A stretch of DNA of 64,000 nucleotides from the NCBI GenBank assembly GCA_963752585.1, contig CAVVYV010000008.1:248001-312000 (forward strand), written 5' to 3'. The DNA is from CAVVYV01 sp963752585 (GTDB lineage Bacteria; Actinomycetota; Thermoleophilia; Solirubrobacterales; 70-9). The notes beneath the pieces were generated by a model, which worked only from the letters and a program-made list of their open reading frames with translations, was not told the origin of the DNA and did not search any database. This document shows, in pieces, positions 27,017 through 35,067 of the stretch. Every line of letters begins with the position of its first letter. The stretch's first letter is position 1. A program made the position numbers and the translations under genes.

Positions 27017-28926
27017 CAGACCGCGCACTCTCCCTCGCCGCGCTCGACCTTGTAGGCCTCGGTCCGGCTCCAGTCGATGAAGTGGATCAGGTTGTCCGCG
27101 TTGAACTCGACCGGCAGCGACAGGTCCTTGACCTGCTCCTGGAAGACCTCGGGGCCGACCCGCTCGGCGAAGGCGTTGAACTCCTCGCCGTCGTCGCGAT
27201 TCTCCTGGTAATGACGGATCCAGCGCTCGACCGCGTCGGGGACCCGCTTCGCCGGCAGTCGCGCCTTCAGGCGATGTCCGTAGACGACCTCGCCACCCTC
27301 GTAGTTGCCGCCGATGTGGGCGATGTAGGCGGGGATCGTGTGATCGCCGACCTTCAACGAAGCGCCGTAGAAGCCGATGTTGGCGATGTGGTGCTGGCTG
27401 CAGCCGTTCGGGCAGCCCGACATCTTGATGTGGAGCCGCTTGGTCAGCGGGTCGTCGATGCCCATCGCGTCGATCCGCTCCTGAACAGCGCGGTTCAGCC
27501 CCATCGAGCTGGTGATCCCGAGCTTGCAGGAGTCGGTGCCGGGGCAGCTGACCACGTCGGCGATCTGATCGGCGCCGGACTCGCCCAAGTCGAGCTCCTG
27601 AAGCCGCCGCCAGACGTCGTAGACCGACTCATCGCGGACCCAGCGCAGGACCAGGTTCTGCTGGACGGTGACGCGGGCGTAGCCGCCGGTGAACTCCCGC
27701 AGGAGTGCGGCGAGCCCGCGGAACTGCTCGGGGGTGAGGTCGCCCCGGGTGACCCGGACCTCGACGGTGGAGAAGCCCTCCTGGCGCTGCGGCTTCACGT
27801 TCGCCTCGCGGAAGCGGTCGAACTCGCTCTGGTCGCCGTTCGGGGTTCCGTAGGTCTCGGGGACTGCCGGGGCGTTCGGCTCCTCCTCGTGGACGAAGAG
27901 GAGGTGGTCGACCGAGAAGTCGCGCTCGGCGACCCAGTCGCCCTCGAGCTCCTCCTCGACCATCTCGCGGAAGGCGTCCATCCCGATCTTGTCGACCAGG
28001 ACCTTGATCCGGGCGCGCATCCGGTTCTCGCGCAGCCAGTCCTGGCGGTCGAAGATCCGCAGCGCCGCCTCGGTCACCTTCAGGTAGTCCCCGTTGTCGA
28101 GCTCGACGAAGTCGTAGAGGACCGGCGAGATCCTCGGCATGATCGAGGTCCCGCCGCCGATCCGGATCGTCGCCCCGCGCTTGCCGTCGCGGACCTTCGG
28201 GATGAAGCCGACGTCGTGGATCCCGGTGATCGCCCGGTCGTCGTCGCTCGCGCTGAATGCCGTCTTCACCTTCCGCGGCATCAGCTGGGTGGTCGGGTGG
28301 CGGACGAAGTAGCGGGAGTAGGCCGCGGCGTAGGGGGTGATGTCGAAGGGCTCGTCGTCGGAGACGCCCGCCCAGGGGTCGCCGGTGACGTTGCGGATCG
28401 TGTTCCCGCAGCCCTCGCGGGACGAGAGGCCGGCCTCGCTGATCTGGCGGATGAACTCGGCGGCGTCGGCGAGGGGGATGTGGTGGATCTGGATGTTCTG
28501 GCGGGTGGTGATGTGGCCCTTGTTCAGCGGGGCGAACTGCTCGATCGCGTCGGCGAACGCCTCCATCTGCTCGGGGCTGATCCCGCCGAAGGGGAGCTTC
28601 ACCCGGATCATCTGGACGTCGGGCTGGCGCTGGCCGTAGATCCCCTGCTTCAGCCGGAAGCCGATGAACTGCTCCTCGGCCAGCTCCCCGCGGGCGAACT
28701 TGGCCGCCTCGGTGTCGAAGTCGTCGAACTCGCGCTCGAGGATCGGGATCACATGGCCGGGGACGTTGTCGTAGACCTCCGGGTTCTCGAGCGAGCCGCG
28801 CTTGCCCTTGCCGTGCTGCTTCTTGCCGAGGTCCTGCTTGAGCTCGGGCTTCCCCTTCGCGTCGACCCCGCCGTTCTTGGCGGCACCCTTCTGGGGTTGC
28901 TTCTCTGGTGTGGAGACGGGCTCCAT
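27016..28926 (-). CDS. sir: Ferredoxin-type sulfite reductase (sulfite/nitrite reductase family)
   Basis: Reduces sulfite to sulfide by six electrons using siroheme and a [4Fe-4S] cluster. A 636-residue protein with two half-domains; the cofactor cysteines are in SCPGTDSCKLGITSS and MSGCPNGCSQHHIANIGFYG. The substrate-binding arginines lie in the GHITTRQNIQIHHIP region. A Lys/Pro/Gly-rich N-terminal 45 residues precede the core. Nitrite reductases share this fold, but the operon with cysH, sat and cysC points to sulfite. A siroheme synthase is at 57185. AAAGGA lies 11 nt before the ATG. Confidence 0.93.
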   Translation of the reverse strand: MEPVSTPEKQPQKGAAKNGGVDAKGKPELKQDLGKKQHGKGKRGSLENPEVYDNVPGHVIPILEREFDDFDTEAAKFARGELAEEQFIGFRLKQGIYGQRQPDVQMIRVKLPFGGISPEQMEAFADAIEQFAPLNKGHITTRQNIQIHHIPLADAAEFIRQISEAGLSSREGCGNTIRNVTGDPWAGVSDDEPFDITPYAAAYSRYFVRHPTTQLMPRKVKTAFSASDDDRAITGIHDVGFIPKVRDGKRGATIRIGGGTSIMPRISPVLYDFVELDNGDYLKVTEAALRIFDRQDWLRENRMRARIKVLVDKIGMDAFREMVEEELEGDWVAERDFSVDHLLFVHEEEPNAPAVPETYGTPNGDQSEFDRFREANVKPQRQEGFSTVEVRVTRGDLTPEQFRGLAALLREFTGGYARVTVQQNLVLRWVRDESVYDVWRRLQELDLGESGADQIADVVSCPGTDSCKLGITSSMGLNRAVQERIDAMGIDDPLTKRLHIKMSGCPNGCSQHHIANIGFYGASLKVGDHTIPAYIAHIGGNYEGGEVVYGHRLKARLPAKRVPDAVERWIRHYQENRDDGEEFNAFAERVGPEVFQEQVKDLSLPVEFNADNLIHFIDWSRTEAYKVERGEGECAV

Positions 28927-28975
28927 GCTCAGAGCATTCCTTTCGACGTCGCCTGCCGCTTACCCGGGGCACCCC

Positions 28976-28999
28976 AAGGTAGCAAACCTGATCGAGTTT
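28976..28999 (-). promoter_or_regulatory. Putative promoter/operator of the sulfate-assimilation operon
   Basis: On the minus strand TACCTT (28976-28981) could be a -10, and AAACTCGATCAGGTTT (28984-28999) directly upstream is an imperfect palindrome matching its complement at 12 of 16 positions. It would fill the -10/-35 spacer, a typical place for a repressor. The nearby Rrf2 protein is a candidate binder. Confidence 0.35.
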
Positions 29000-29029
29000 A
29001 AGGTGTTTATCGGCGCCGAACGGGCGCGC

Positions 29030-30479
29030 TTAAGGGTTCTGCCCGAGGGAGCGTACCCAGTCCTTCCGGACAAACCCGGTGCGGACTCGCTGAGGATGGT
29101 CGCCGACCTTGATCGAGGCGACCTCCCTGCGCTCCTTGTAGGAGATCACCGAGATCTTGTCGGTGCCGCTCCAGGAGACGAAGCAGTGGTCGCCGTCGGC
29201 GCTGGTGGTCGACCAGTAGGGCTTCTCGCCCGCCTGGATCAGGTTGAACAAGAGGAAGTTGGCGCGGTCGACGACCGCCGCGTAGTCCGACATCGTCCCC
29301 GCGACGCACAGCCTCGTTCCCTGGCGGTTCATCGCGATCCCGTGGTGGGCGGAGTCGAGCAGGTACTGCTCGCGAGGCATATCGGGGACGAAGTTCGGCA
29401 GGTTGGCGACCCGGAGGACGCGATCCTGCAGCAGGTCGTACTCGACGAAGCCGTGGAAGAACGAGACCTGGAAGTAGACGAAGCGCTCGTCCGGCGACAG
29501 CGCCATCGGCCGAACCGCCGAGCTCATGTTCGGATAGCCGGCCTCCTCCAGCTTCTGGCCCATGTCGAGCCGCTTCAGGATCGTGTTGGTGGCCGTGTCG
29601 ACGACCTGGAAGTAGCGCTCCCCCTTCGTCGTATCGACCTGCGGCTGGTCGGAGGGGGTGTAGACGAGTCCGATGCTGGCGTGGAAGATCCGGCTTCCGT
29701 CGACCGAGTAGTTGTTCTCATGGGGCGAGTCGCCGGACTCGAACCGCCCGACCTCCCGGCCAGTGTCGGTGTCGAGGATGTGGACGACGTTGCCGGTCGA
29801 GGCGGAGATGGCGACGTGCTTGCCGTTTGGGGAGATCGCCATGTGATCGGAGCGCTGTCCATCGACCACGAACCGCCAGACGATCCTGCCGCTGGCGATG
29901 TCGATCGCGACCACGTCGGCGAGGCTGGGCCTCGAGACGATCAAGAGCCGGCCGTTGTTGCTGCTGAACATGTCGTCGACGAACTGGTCGTTGCCCTCAC
30001 CGACCAGCTGGCGGATGCCGAGGAAGTAGCCGAGCCGGATCGGGTTGGAATTGATCTCGGCCCTCCGCTGCTCGATGTCCGGGATGATGTTGATCCGGGC
30101 GATCCGGTCCAGGACCAGGGGCTCCGTCGTCCGGCGCTTCTTGCGCTTCTTGCCCTTCTTCTTGCTCACCTGGGCAGTGGCGTGCTCTCTTGACCTTCTT
30201 GCCCTTCTTCTTCTTTTTCGCCGTCACGGCCTGCGGGCGGAAGCGAAGGATGTCCGCGGTTCCATCCCAGTTGTTGCCGACGAAGACGGCCGGCGTCGTC
30301 TCGCTCTGAGCCTTCTGCTTCTTCTTCTTCTTCTTCTTCTTTTTCTTGGCGGCGTGCGCTCCCGCCCCGGGCTTCGTCGGGTCGGCGACGCTCAGCGGCG
30401 ACACCGCCACGGCGCCGGCAAGCACCGCGATCAGTGCGATCGCGGCCGCGTTCCTGCCGTTCACATACCCACCCCACAT
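29030..30479 (-). CDS. Secreted YVTN/YncE-like beta-propeller with Lys-rich insertions, one frame break
   Basis: The N-terminus has a signal-like helix (AAAIALIAVLAGAVAVSPL), then a run of ten lysines after AHAA. A first blade fragment reads VFVGNNWDGTADILRF. A second Lys-rich stretch (AKKKKKGKKVKRARH, SKKKGKKRKKRR) follows, then LVLDRIARINIIPDIEQRR and propeller repeats such as HMAISPNGKHVAISASTG, HENNYSVDGSRIFHAS and MALSPDERFVYFQ. Removing one C at 30177 joins two pieces into about 480 residues. Relatives lack the lysine blocks in my recollection. TACGGT lies 11 nt before the ATG. Ligand unknown. Confidence 0.75.
30318..30347 (-). repeat. (AAG)n triplet tract encoding poly-lysine
   Basis: About ten consecutive AAG/AAA codons (CTT units on the plus strand) encode the lysine run just after the signal region of the beta-propeller protein. 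Such a tract is prone to slippage in vivo and to length errors in sequencing. Confidence 0.8.
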
Positions 30480-30567
30480 CAGCGCGCCTTACCGTAGCCA
30501 GCCCCACGAGGAAATGCGCCAGTGGCTCAACAAGCCGGGAGAATCGGCGGCATGAGCTGAGATTCCG

Positions 30568-31501
30568 GTGATCTCGGGCGAGGCGGTGTTCGCGGCGGTC
30601 GATCCGGCGACGGCCGTCGAGCGGACCCGGGTCGCCTTCGAGCGCCATGCCCGCGGCGAGTGGACGATGCCGGCGAAGGTCTATCTCGACAGCCCCCCGC
30701 ACGGCGACTTCAGGGCGATGCCCGCGCTGGGCGACGGGCTGGCGCTGCTCAAGTGGGTGACCTCTTTCCCCGGCAACAGCGCCCGCGGCCTCCCGGTGGT
30801 CCGCGGCGAGGTGCTGCTTTCGGACGCGAGCACCGGCGAGGAGCTGGCGGTGATCGAGTGCTCGTCGGTGACCTCGTTGCGGACGGGGGCCGCGGCAGCG
30901 GTCTCGGCCCTGGCGCTCGCGCCGCGGCGATGCGCAGTCGGTGGGGATCATCGGCTCGGGCGTCAACGGCGCCTGGTCGGCCCGCTGCCTCGCCGCCGCC
31001 GGCTACGGCCCCGGCGTCTGCGCCGACCTCCGTCCCGAAGCGGCGGAGGAGCTCTCCGGCGAGCTTGGCTGGCGGGTCGGCTCCGGCGAGGAGGCAGCTG
31101 CGCAGGACGTCGTCGTCACCGTCACCCCGGGCGATCAGCCGGTGATCACCGAGGAGACCCTGACACCCGGCCAGCACATCGCCGTGCTCGGCGCCGACGC
31201 CCACGGCAAGGCCGAGGTCGAGCTCGAGGCGATCGAGCGCTGCCGGCTGTTCTGCGACGAGTGGGAGCAGGCGAGCGCCGGCGGGGAGCTCGCGAACGGC
31301 GTCGATGCCGGCAGGGTCAGCCGAGACGGGGTGACTCAGCTCGGCGACGTGCTCACCGGGAGTGCAGAGGGACGCACCTCGGACGAGGAGATCACCCTCT
31401 TCGACTCGACCGGCCTCGCGATTCAGGACCTGGCGATCGCGCAGTCGGTCTACCAGGCGTGGCGCGAGGGCCGGATCGAGGCCCCTCTGGTCGAGCTCTG
31501 A
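30568..31501 (+). CDS. Ornithine cyclodeaminase/mu-crystallin family oxidoreductase, one frame break
   Basis: An NAD(P)-dependent enzyme of about 310 residues. The first part (VERTRVAFERHARGEWTMPA, LALLKWVTSFPGNS, GEVLLSDASTGEELAVIECS, SVTSLRTGAAAAVSA) matches the family's substrate domain with the conserved Lys and the RTGA loop. A frame change near 30930 leads to the Rossmann domain GIIGSGVNGAWSARCLAAAG and the C-terminal ITLFDSTGLAIQDLAIA block. Members include ornithine cyclodeaminase, alanine dehydrogenase and ketimine reductase; the exact reaction cannot be assigned. Start GTG 30568 lacks a clear ribosome site. Confidence 0.85.
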
Positions 31502-31511
31502 GGGTTGGAGA

Positions 31512-31542
31512 GGCGGCGGGCGTCAGCCGGGCGCCCGCCGCC
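31512..31542. terminator. Strong hairpin between convergent genes
   Basis: GGCGGCGGGCG and CGCCCGCCGCC form an 11-bp perfect stem with a 9-nt loop, flanked by GAGA/TCTC. It sits exactly between the ends of the OCD gene and dodecin, so it can stop transcription from both sides. A U-tract is absent, as is common in high-GC actinobacteria. Confidence 0.65.
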
Positions 31543-31559
31543 AACTCTCCTCCCCAAAC

Positions 31560-31769
31560 TCAGTCGACGTCCGAGCCTTCGACCAGGAAGGCGACGCGGA
31601 CGTGGGCCCGCCACTCATCGAGGTTGTCGCCACGGAGACCGGTGCTGACGACGTCGATCGCGCGGATGTTGCGGAGGGAGCTCTGCGCCTGCTTCAGCGC
31701 CTGCTGCGCGGCGTCGTCGGACGACTTCTTGGAGCTTCCGACGAGCTCGATGATCTTGACAACCGCCAC
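31560..31769 (-). CDS. Dodecin (flavin-binding dodecamer)
   Basis: A 69-residue protein with MAVVKIIELVGSSKKSSDDA, the QALKQAQSSLRNIRAIDV helix-strand block and DEWRAHVRVAFLVEG. These match bacterial dodecins, which form hollow 12-mers that store riboflavin, FMN or FAD, and the conserved Trp that sandwiches the flavin is present. The GTG start has GAGGAGG four bases upstream. The gene faces the OCD gene across a shared terminator and ends 60 bp from it. Confidence 0.92.
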   Translation of the reverse strand: MAVVKIIELVGSSKKSSDDAAQQALKQAQSSLRNIRAIDVVSTGLRGDNLDEWRAHVRVAFLVEGSDVD

Positions 31770-31852
31770 ATGTCCTCCTCTGTCGGGTCGAACGAAGGGC
31801 TGCGCCCTGTGTTCTATTCGAACCTGACGTGAAGGGCAAGTGAAATCCGCAA

Positions 31853-32105
31853 TTAGCGGGAAGGGTGGCCCCAGCGATCGGGGCTGTCGAGGCGGCCGCC
31901 CACGCCCTCACGCAGCGCGGCCCGCTGCCAGCGGCTGGCGGGCGGGGACGCCTGCGGGCTCGGCGCCGTCTCCACCAGGAACCGCTCCAGCGCCGCCGCG
32001 ATCGCGGCGGCCTCCTCGGGCGAGGCGTTCGCTCGCCTCGATCTCGATCTGCGGGCCGCGGTGGGCTGTGCTTTCCGTTTCGCCCGGGCATGACTGCAGA
32101 CTACG
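31853..32105 (-). CDS. Acyl-CoA carboxylase epsilon subunit (small), one frame break
   Basis: A short gene directly after the carboxylase beta gene. The frame reads PGETESTAHRGPQIEIE, then breaks at a 4-bp tandem repeat (TCGCTCGC on the plus strand, 32029-32036). The continuation is NASPEEAAAIAAALERFLVE and WQRAALREGVGGR, ending DSPDRWGHPSR at 31853. The PEExAAIxAAL helix and a terminal W..xxRxEG motif are those of actinobacterial AccE/PccE, which tightens the alpha-beta complex. No ATG/GTG is visible in the right frame upstream of PGETES, so the start is only approximate. Confidence 0.65.
32029..32036. repeat. 4-bp tandem duplication coinciding with a frame break
   Basis: TCGC TCGC. Removing one copy restores a continuous epsilon-subunit frame (IEIEANASPEE). 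Confidence 0.6.
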
Positions 32106-32126
32106 TCGCGGGCGCCCGCACTCCTC

Positions 32127-33695
32127 TTAGAGAGGGATGTTGCCGTGCTTCCGCTTCGGCTGCTCGACCCGCTTGGTCTCCAACGTGCGCAGGGCGCTGA
32201 TCAGCTTCGGGCGGGTCTGGTGGGGCTCGATCACGTCGTCGATGTAGCCGCGCTCGGCCGCCGAGTAGGGGTTGGCGAAGTGGGCCTTGTAGTCGGCGAT
32301 CAGCTTCGCCCGGCGCTCGTCGGGAGTGGGCGAGGACTCGATGTCCTTCCGGTAGATGATGTTGACCGCCCCCTCCGGCCCCATCACCGCCACCTCTGCG
32401 GTCGGCCAGGCGTAGTTGAAGTCGGCGAGCATGTGCTTCGAGTTCATGACGTCGTAGGCGCCGCCGTAGGCCTTCCGGGTGACCACGGTCAGCTTCGGCA
32501 CGGTCGCCTCGGTGAATGCGTAGAGCAGCTTCGCTCCGTGGCGGATGATCCCGCCCCACTCCTGGGAGGTGCCGGGGAGAAAGCCGGGGACGTCGCAGAA
32601 GGTGAGCAGGGGCACGTTGAAGGCGTCGCAGGTGCGGACGAAGCGGGCGGCCTTCTCCGAGGACTCGATGTCGAGCACCCCGGCGAGGTGCTTGGGCTGG
32701 TTGCCGACCACCCCGATCGGGCGCCCGTCGAGCCGGGAGAAGCCGACGACGATGTTCTGGGCGAAATGCTGATGGACCTCGAAGAACTCGCCGTCGTCGA
32801 CGATCCGGGCGATCACGTCGCGCATGTCGTAGGGCTTCGAGGGATCGTCGGGGACGATCGAGTCGAGCTCGGGGTCCTCACGATCGGGGTCGTCGAGGGG
32901 CTCGACCCGCGGCGGCAGCTCGAGGTTGTTGAGGGGAAGGAAGCTGATCAGGTAGCGGGCGTCCTCGAGGCACTGCTCCTCGTTCTCGGCGGCGAAGTGC
33001 GCGACCCCGGACTTGGTGTTGTGGCTCATCGCCCCGCCGAGCTCCTCGAACTCGACCTCCTCGCCGGTCACCGTCTTGATCACCTCGGGCCCGGTGATGA
33101 ACATGTGCGAGGTCTCCTTGACCATGAAGATGAAGTCCGTCATCGCGGGCGAGTAGACGGCGCCGCCGGCGCAGGGGCCCATGATCAGGCTGATCTGGGG
33201 GATCACCCCCGAGCACTGGACGTTGCGGACGAAGACGTCGCCGTAGGCGCCGAGCGAGACCACCCCCTCCTGGATCCGCGCCCCGCCCGAGTCGTTGATC
33301 CCGATCACCGGCGCCCCCACCTTGGCGGCGAGGTCCATCACCTTCACCATCTTCTCCGCCATCACCTCGCCGAGCGAGCCGCCGAAGACGGTGAAGTCCT
33401 GGCTGAAGACGAAGACGGTGCGGCCGTCGATCGTCCCGTAGCCGGTGACCACCGCGTCGCCGTAGGGGCGGCGCTTGTCCATCTCGAACTCGTGGGTGCG
33501 GTGGCGGACGAAGGTGTCGAGCTCCTCGAAGGAGCCCGGGTCGAGCAGCTTCTCGATCCGCTCCCGGGCGGTGAGCTTGCCCTTCGAGTGCTGCTTCTCC
33601 ACCGCCTCCTCGGAGGCCGAGTGGACCGCCGCCTCGCGCAGCTCTCGCAGGTAGGCGAGCTTCTCGTCGTGGGTCTCGGGGAACTTCTCCCTCAT
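32127..33695 (-). CDS. Acyl-CoA carboxylase carboxyltransferase (beta) subunit
   Basis: A complete 522-residue beta subunit that moves CO2 from carboxybiotin to acyl-CoA (propionyl-CoA, acetyl-CoA or both). Seen are RERIEKLLDPGSFEELDTFV, VFVFSQDFTVFGGSLGE, INDSGGARIQEGV (first oxyanion hole), IMGPCAGGAVYSPA, and second-half LTFCDVPGFLPGTSQEWGG and RKAYGGAYDVMNSKH. These are the crotonase-fold landmarks of PccB/AccD. TAGAAT lies 9 nt before the ATG. The epsilon gene follows at once and the mutase is 1.4 kb upstream, consistent with a propionyl-CoA pathway. Confidence 0.95.
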   Translation of the reverse strand: MREKFPETHDEKLAYLRELREAAVHSASEEAVEKQHSKGKLTARERIEKLLDPGSFEELDTFVRHRTHEFEMDKRRPYGDAVVTGYGTIDGRTVFVFSQDFTVFGGSLGEVMAEKMVKVMDLAAKVGAPVIGINDSGGARIQEGVVSLGAYGDVFVRNVQCSGVIPQISLIMGPCAGGAVYSPAMTDFIFMVKETSHMFITGPEVIKTVTGEEVEFEELGGAMSHNTKSGVAHFAAENEEQCLEDARYLISFLPLNNLELPPRVEPLDDPDREDPELDSIVPDDPSKPYDMRDVIARIVDDGEFFEVHQHFAQNIVVGFSRLDGRPIGVVGNQPKHLAGVLDIESSEKAARFVRTCDAFNVPLLTFCDVPGFLPGTSQEWGGIIRHGAKLLYAFTEATVPKLTVVTRKAYGGAYDVMNSKHMLADFNYAWPTAEVAVMGPEGAVNIIYRKDIESSPTPDERRAKLIADYKAHFANPYSAAERGYIDDVIEPHQTRPKLISALRTLETKRVEQPKRKHGNIPL

Positions 33696-33745
33696 CAGAG
33701 GGCGATTCTATGGCGCGCGCCCGTTCCCTCTAGGCGCGCCTCCCG

Positions 33746-33862
33746 TCAGGCGGTGCGGTGGCGACGCGAGCGCCTGCGACGGCGTGCGTCCCGTGGCGCG
33801 CCCTTCGCGGCCGCGCTCGGCTTGGCCAGCTGGGCGAATCCGACTGCGAGTCCACCGAACAT
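33746..33862 (-). CDS. 38-residue Arg-rich small protein
   Basis: ATG 33862 is preceded by AAGGAG six bases upstream, a near-ideal ribosome site that is unusual among these leaderless genes. The 38 codons give a hydrophobic/Ala start (MFGGLAVGFAQLAKPSAAA) and a tail with 12 Arg among the last 18 residues (DARRRRRSRRHRTA). It is divergent from the CGNR regulator and upstream of the carboxylase beta gene. It could bind nucleic acid or be an exported cationic peptide; no family is recognised. Confidence 0.55.
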   Translation of the reverse strand: MFGGLAVGFAQLAKPSAAAKGAPRDARRRRRSRRHRTA

Positions 33863-33903
33863 GGGGGTCTCCTTCGATTGCGTGACGGACAAACCAAACT
33901 TAC

Positions 33904-33947
33904 TGGTCACGAGACTATCAAAACTGTGACAGTGGTCACGCTAAGGT
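33904..33947 (+). promoter_or_regulatory. Operator-like repeats and -10 of the CGNR gene
   Basis: TGGTCACG occurs twice (33904-33911, 33933-33940). Between them are ACTGT-G-ACAGT (33923-33933) and GTGAC-AGTG-GTCAC (33926-33939), overlapping perfect palindromes. TAAGGT (33942-33947) is 6 nt before GTG 33954. The repeats fill the promoter and suggest control, possibly by the CGNR protein itself. Confidence 0.45.
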
Positions 33948-33953
33948 TGAAGC

Positions 33954-34538
33954 GTGAACGAGCGCGCATTGCTGAGACAGGTCGAGGGCAAGCCGGCGCC
34001 GATGCCGCTCCTGGGGGTGCAGGCCTTCGCCAACACCCTCGACGTCGAGGACGGCACCGACCGGCTCGAGTCGCTCGCCTCCTGGCACGAGTGGCTCGAG
34101 GAGAGCGACCTGATCGCGCCGGGGGCCCGCCTGCGATCCGAGCACCTGCGCGAGGCGCGCGCGATGCGCGACCTGATCCGCGAGCTGCTCGCCGCGAACG
34201 GCGACGAGTTGGATGGCGGCCGGGACACCGGCCGGATCGCCGAGCTGCTCGGCATCCGGCGGGTGGCGTTGACGAGCGGACCGGAGGGGGAGCTCGTCGT
34301 GGACCTGGCCCCGGCCCGCGAAGCCCCCTGGCTCTCGGCCCAGCTGCTCGGGATCGTCCACGACGCCCAGCTCGCGGGCACCTGGTCCCGACTGAAGCTC
34401 TGCCGTAACGACGAGTGCGGCTGGGCGTTCTACGACTCCTCCCGCAACCACAGCGGAACCTGGTGCCGGATGGGCGAGTGCGGAAACCGGCTCAAGAACC
34501 GCGCCTACCGCGCGCGCCGGCGGCAGGAGCGCTCCTAG
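33954..34538 (+). CDS. CGNR zinc-finger transcriptional regulator (ABATE domain)
   Basis: A 194-residue protein. The N-terminal stress-related domain has FANTLDVEDGTDRLESLASW and REARAMRDLIRELLAAN. The C-terminal zinc finger is LKLCRNDECGWAFYDSSRN then WCRMGECGNRLKNRAYRARR, giving CxxxxC...CxxxC with the family CGNR signature. Such proteins are probable DNA-binding regulators. Start GTG 33954 is six bases after TAAGGT. It transcribes away from the Arg-rich small gene. Confidence 0.88.
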   Translation: MNERALLRQVEGKPAPMPLLGVQAFANTLDVEDGTDRLESLASWHEWLEESDLIAPGARLRSEHLREARAMRDLIRELLAANGDELDGGRDTGRIAELLGIRRVALTSGPEGELVVDLAPAREAPWLSAQLLGIVHDAQLAGTWSRLKLCRNDECGWAFYDSSRNHSGTWCRMGECGNRLKNRAYRARRRQERS

Positions 34539-34554
34539 GGGGCGCAGCCGCGGT

Positions 34555-34573
34555 CGGCGGTCGCAGACCGCCG
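34555..34573. terminator. Hairpin between convergent CGNR and pilin genes
   Basis: CGGCGGTC-GCA-GACCGCCG is an 8-bp perfect stem with a 3-nt loop in the 39-bp gap between two convergent stops, so it probably terminates both. Confidence 0.55.
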
Positions 34574-34577
34574 GAGC

Positions 34578-34998
34578 TCAGTTGCCCCAGGTGCCGTCGG
34601 TCGGGCAACCGCCGGAGCCGGGAGCGACGCAGGTGAGATCCGAGTGGCCTTCCTCCCGGCTGACGTCGAAGCGATTGCCGCTGTTCGAGACGACGCTCAG
34701 CGTGTAGGAATTTGGACCCACTGCCGGGACGCTCAGGTCGGCGTTGACGAGGGTCGGCTCCGCCTCTTCCATGCTCGCGACGGTGACGCCGTTGGGCCCG
34801 TCGTAGTTGCCCTTTGTTGTTGGTGGCGACCGTCTCGGCCGCCGTCTGCGCGGTTCGCGCCTCGACCTTCGCCTCCGAGTCCTGCGCCTTCGAGCGCTGG
34901 TTGAAGAACGTGGAGACCGCGATCGCGGTGAGCAGGCCGATGATCAGCAGCACGACCAGGATCTCGACCAAGGTGAACCCGTCCTCTCGGCGCCTCAT
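34578..34998 (-). CDS. Type IV pilin-like protein (prepilin), one frame break
   Basis: The N-terminus MRRREDGFTLVEILVVLLII is a class III prepilin signal: basic leader, Gly before Phe+1, Glu+5, then a 20-residue hydrophobic helix. The following helix (FFNQRSKAQDSEAKVEAR) is normal for a pilin. A frame change near 34813 (extra G in AAAGGG) leads to GPNSYTLSVVSNSGNRFDVS and CVAPGSGGCPTDGTWGN; the two cysteines could form the C-terminal disulfide loop. About 139 residues. No pilus assembly genes are nearby, so it may be an orphan minor pilin or DNA-uptake pseudopilin. Confidence 0.8.
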
Positions 34999-35067
34999 GC
35001 CTCACTACATCGGCGGGAGGCGGCCTCGACGTTAGCCGAAAGTTTTCGCTCTTTTATGGCTCTGCGC

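Noticed and set aside
30318..30347. Poly-A tract used for programmed frameshifting
   Set aside because: The tract is AAG-rich rather than a slippery A-run, and the actual frame break lies 140 bp away at 30177.
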